Source: Paenarthrobacter aurescens
GTDB taxonomy: Bacteria; Actinomycetota; Actinomycetes; Actinomycetales; Micrococcaceae
DNA: 64,000 nucleotides
Assembly (NCBI RefSeq): GCF_041549525.1
Contig: NZ_CP157456.1
Coordinates: forward strand, 1,860,001-1,924,000
Reading direction: 5' to 3'
In this document: piece by piece, positions 62,309-64,000 of the stretch
How positions within the stretch are numbered: the stretch's first letter is position 1
How the letters are laid out: every line of letters begins with the position of its first letter
Program-made: the position numbers and the translations under genes
Notes under the pieces: model-generated
What the model was told of the DNA's origin: nothing
Seen by the model: the letters and a program-made list of their open reading frames with translations, nothing else
The model's database searches: none

Positions 62309-62553
62309 ACCAGTTCATGCGCCCTGTGCGTAGACTCAGCATGATTTTCCGGACGGGCGGGCCTTGGATGCCAGAGGTGTGAAGCGGCCGAGGTGGGGTC
62401 GTAAGTGGTTGGTGAGGTGAGCGGTGCGGCGATCTCAAGCCAGATTTGCCAGGCTACGGGTATTTTCTGCCGGTGCCGCAGTATTGTTCGTGTCGCGGCC
62501 GACGGCTCAGGCAGTGGAGTCGTTCGTCGGGTGCGGGACGCCTCCAGGATCCT

Positions 62554-63888
62554 TCAAACGGATGGTCCTGCCACTCTGGAGTCGAACCCGTACTGGGCAG
62601 GCACCCCGAGATGGTCGCGGAGGGTTTTTCCTTTGTAGGTGTTGTGGAAGATGCCGCGTGCTTGGAGGACGGGGACGACGTCGTCGACGAAGTTGCCAAC
62701 TTCGGTGCTGAAGTCGTCGAAGTTGAGCATGAAGCCGTCCGCGGCGTCGGCTTCGAACCACTCCTGGAGGTGGTCGGCGACCTGTTCGGCGGTTCCGACG
62801 ACGGAGGGGGAGGGGTCGAAGATGGCGTGGGCGAGGATGTCGCGGGGTGACCATCCTGCGTGGGCGAGTGCCACTGTGCGGGCTGATCGGGCGTCGCCGG
62901 GGTGGGCTTGTACGGCGGCGAGCTGGGCTGCGGTGAGCGGCTTGTCAGGTTGGGTGAGTTGCTGGTGCAGGCCGAGGTAGGAGCTCAGGCGTGCCAGGGG
63001 TAGCCGGATGTCGGTGTGGGCGTCCAGCGCGAGGCGGGTGTCGAGGGCTTCGCGTTCGGTGTCGCCGGTGGTGAAGCCTGCGAAGGCGAGGTATTTGATG
63101 TCCTCGGGGTTCCGGCCTGCCTGTGCTGTGGCTTGTCGGATGGCCTGGCGTTGTGCCCGGCCTTCTTCGATGCTGGAGGGCATGGCGATGATGATGTTCG
63201 CGTACATGACCGCTGCTTGCAGGCCGTAGCCGCTGCTGGCGGGCATGATGATGACCGGCTGGCCCTGTTCGGAGGGTGGAACCGGTAGTGGCCCGCGAGC
63301 CCCGACCTGTGTGCCATATAGGTTGACCGGCTTCACATGCGCCGGATCGGCGTACATGCCCTGCTGGTCGGGCTTGCCTGCCTCGTATCCCCAGCTGCCC
63401 CACAGCGCTTGGACGACCTGCATCACTTCGTGGAGTCGTTCGTACTTGTTCTCCCGTGCAGGGGGCTCCTTGCCGAAGTTCGCGAAAGCATCGGGTTCGA
63501 AACTCGGTATAGCGTTCCAACCCACCCGGCCGCTGCTGATCACGTCGAGGGTTTTGAGCTGACGTGCCAGCAGGTAAGGCTCGAATAAGGATGTGGAGGC
63601 CGTGCCGACGAGCCCGATCCGTTCGGTTGACTGTGCGATCGCCGACAGCGTGATGATCGGGTCCATGTTGAACAGGGGATTTGATTCGGCCAGGTCTCCG
63701 TGCAGGAACAGCCGGTCAGCGATGAAGACGAACTGCAGACCACCGCGTTCTGCCGTCCGGGCATGCTCGACAGTGACATCTACGTCGGTGTAGGCCTCTG
63801 GGTTCACGTGGGGCAACCGCCAGGCGGCAGGGTGCGCACCAAAACTGTTCGTAAGGGCCACGCCTAGGATCATATGTTCGCTTCTCAT
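62554..63888 (-). CDS. NtaA/SnaA/DszA-type flavin-dependent monooxygenase
   Basis: A 444-residue luciferase-like monooxygenase that uses reduced FMN and oxygen. Family marks are the N-terminal LGVALTNSFGAHPAAWR, HARTAERGGLQFVFIADRLF, the PYLLARQLKTLDVISSGRVGWNAIPSF segment, NKYERLHEVMQVVQALW and the C-terminal LRDHLGVPAQYGF. Relatives oxidise nitrilotriacetate, dibenzothiophene or pristinamycin, so the substrate cannot be told. It lies 245 bases beyond the last transfer gene and could be cargo or chromosome. ATG at 63888, with 63873 as alternative. Confidence 0.85.
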   Translation of the reverse strand: MRSEHMILGVALTNSFGAHPAAWRLPHVNPEAYTDVDVTVEHARTAERGGLQFVFIADRLFLHGDLAESNPLFNMDPIITLSAIAQSTERIGLVGTASTSLFEPYLLARQLKTLDVISSGRVGWNAIPSFEPDAFANFGKEPPARENKYERLHEVMQVVQALWGSWGYEAGKPDQQGMYADPAHVKPVNLYGTQVGARGPLPVPPSEQGQPVIIMPASSGYGLQAAVMYANIIIAMPSSIEEGRAQRQAIRQATAQAGRNPEDIKYLAFAGFTTGDTEREALDTRLALDAHTDIRLPLARLSSYLGLHQQLTQPDKPLTAAQLAAVQAHPGDARSARTVALAHAGWSPRDILAHAIFDPSPSVVGTAEQVADHLQEWFEADAADGFMLNFDDFSTEVGNFVDDVVPVLQARGIFHNTYKGKTLRDHLGVPAQYGFDSRVAGPSV

Positions 63889-63950
63889 CTACGTTCTTCC
63901 ATCGTCTGTACTGATCTGTGCCTGATTTGGGGGAGCTGCCGGCGGGTGGG

Positions 63951-64000
63951 CTAGTCCTCTGTGCCGAAGACCCGGGGGTCGAGGCCGTACTGCTCGGGGA
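63951..64000 (-). CDS. C-terminal end of a second flavin monooxygenase
   Basis: Only 15 codons plus a stop are inside the window. They read PEQYGLDPRVFGTED, very like the end of the neighbouring monooxygenase (PAQYGFDSRVAGPSV). The gene therefore encodes a paralogue transcribed ahead of it, about 60 bases upstream. The assignment rests on this short match. Confidence 0.55.
   Translation of the reverse strand, partial: PEQYGLDPRVFGTED

Noticed and set aside
62570..62600. Sequence resembling a tRNA T arm (GGGTTCGACTCC on the minus strand)
   Set aside because: It lies inside the monooxygenase coding region and only about a dozen bases match the tRNA-Leu end, so it is not accepted as the right att site.
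63868..63880. CGAACATATGATC near the monooxygenase start, similar to an SOS box
   Set aside because: The right half is GATC rather than GTTC and it lies across the start codon, so it is probably chance.
1..64000. CRISPR arrays, rRNA genes and insertion-sequence transposases
   Set aside because: None were seen: no regularly spaced repeats, no rRNA sequence and no transposase motifs.

Overview
The window reads as high-GC actinobacterial chromosome, most like Arthrobacter/Paenarthrobacter (Micrococcaceae). The reasons are the gene order fmt-rsmB-rpe-FMN riboswitch-riboflavin operon, a trp cluster holding the actinobacterial Trp-associated membrane protein, an ANTAR regulator convergent with pyk, and probable leaderless starts with a -10 box about 7 bases before the start codon. 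The genus is inferred from gene content only; nothing was searched.

Bases 1-26299 are ordinary core metabolism. They hold the fmt tail, rsmB and rpe; an FMN riboswitch followed by a PnuC-type riboflavin transporter and ribD-ribE-ribB-ribA-ribH; hisE, hisG, hisF and hisI; trpE, a Trp-associated membrane protein, a small HGxxPAAWT membrane protein, and trpC-trpB-trpA; then lgt, gltB-gltD, pyk and, convergent to pyk, a PdtaR-like antiterminator regulator. Strong hairpins close the rib, hisF and pyk units.

At 26300 lies tRNA-Leu(CAA). Its 3' end abuts a tyrosine integrase, and from there to at least 62308 the window is an integrative and conjugative element. Its transfer genes fall in two plus-strand blocks. 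Block A (37638-40408) has a sigma-like regulator, a VirB8/TcpC-like protein and a NlpC/P60 hydrolase. Block B (48653-55619) has a pilin-like protein, VirB6-like, SCO6880-like, VirB4-like, VirD4-like and DUF4913 proteins. After block B come an ArdC-like antirestriction protein, an SSB with an apparent frameshift, an SOS-box gene, and a minus-strand MOBF relaxase-helicase with a coiled-coil partner. The right attachment site was not found.

The cargo between integrase and transfer blocks is rich in conflict-type genes. There is a pair of proteins with HEPN-like R-x4-H motifs (a TIGR02391/Ymh protein and an unknown protein). There is an ImmA/IrrE peptidase - membrane protein - XRE regulator - alpha/beta hydrolase operon preceded by a perfect 22-bp palindrome. 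A DUF3644 protein, also with R-x4-H, follows, and two paralogous XRE plus winged-helix pairs flank these units. Between the transfer blocks lie a minus-strand cassette of a membrane coiled-coil protein, a small protein, a BECR-toxin-like protein and a second VirD4-like ATPase, then a DUF3223 protein, then a coupled ParB-like/Mrr-like nuclease pair. The last two are the best candidates for undescribed systems. At the right edge is an NtaA/SnaA-type flavin monooxygenase and the tail of a second one, whose membership of the element is unresolved.
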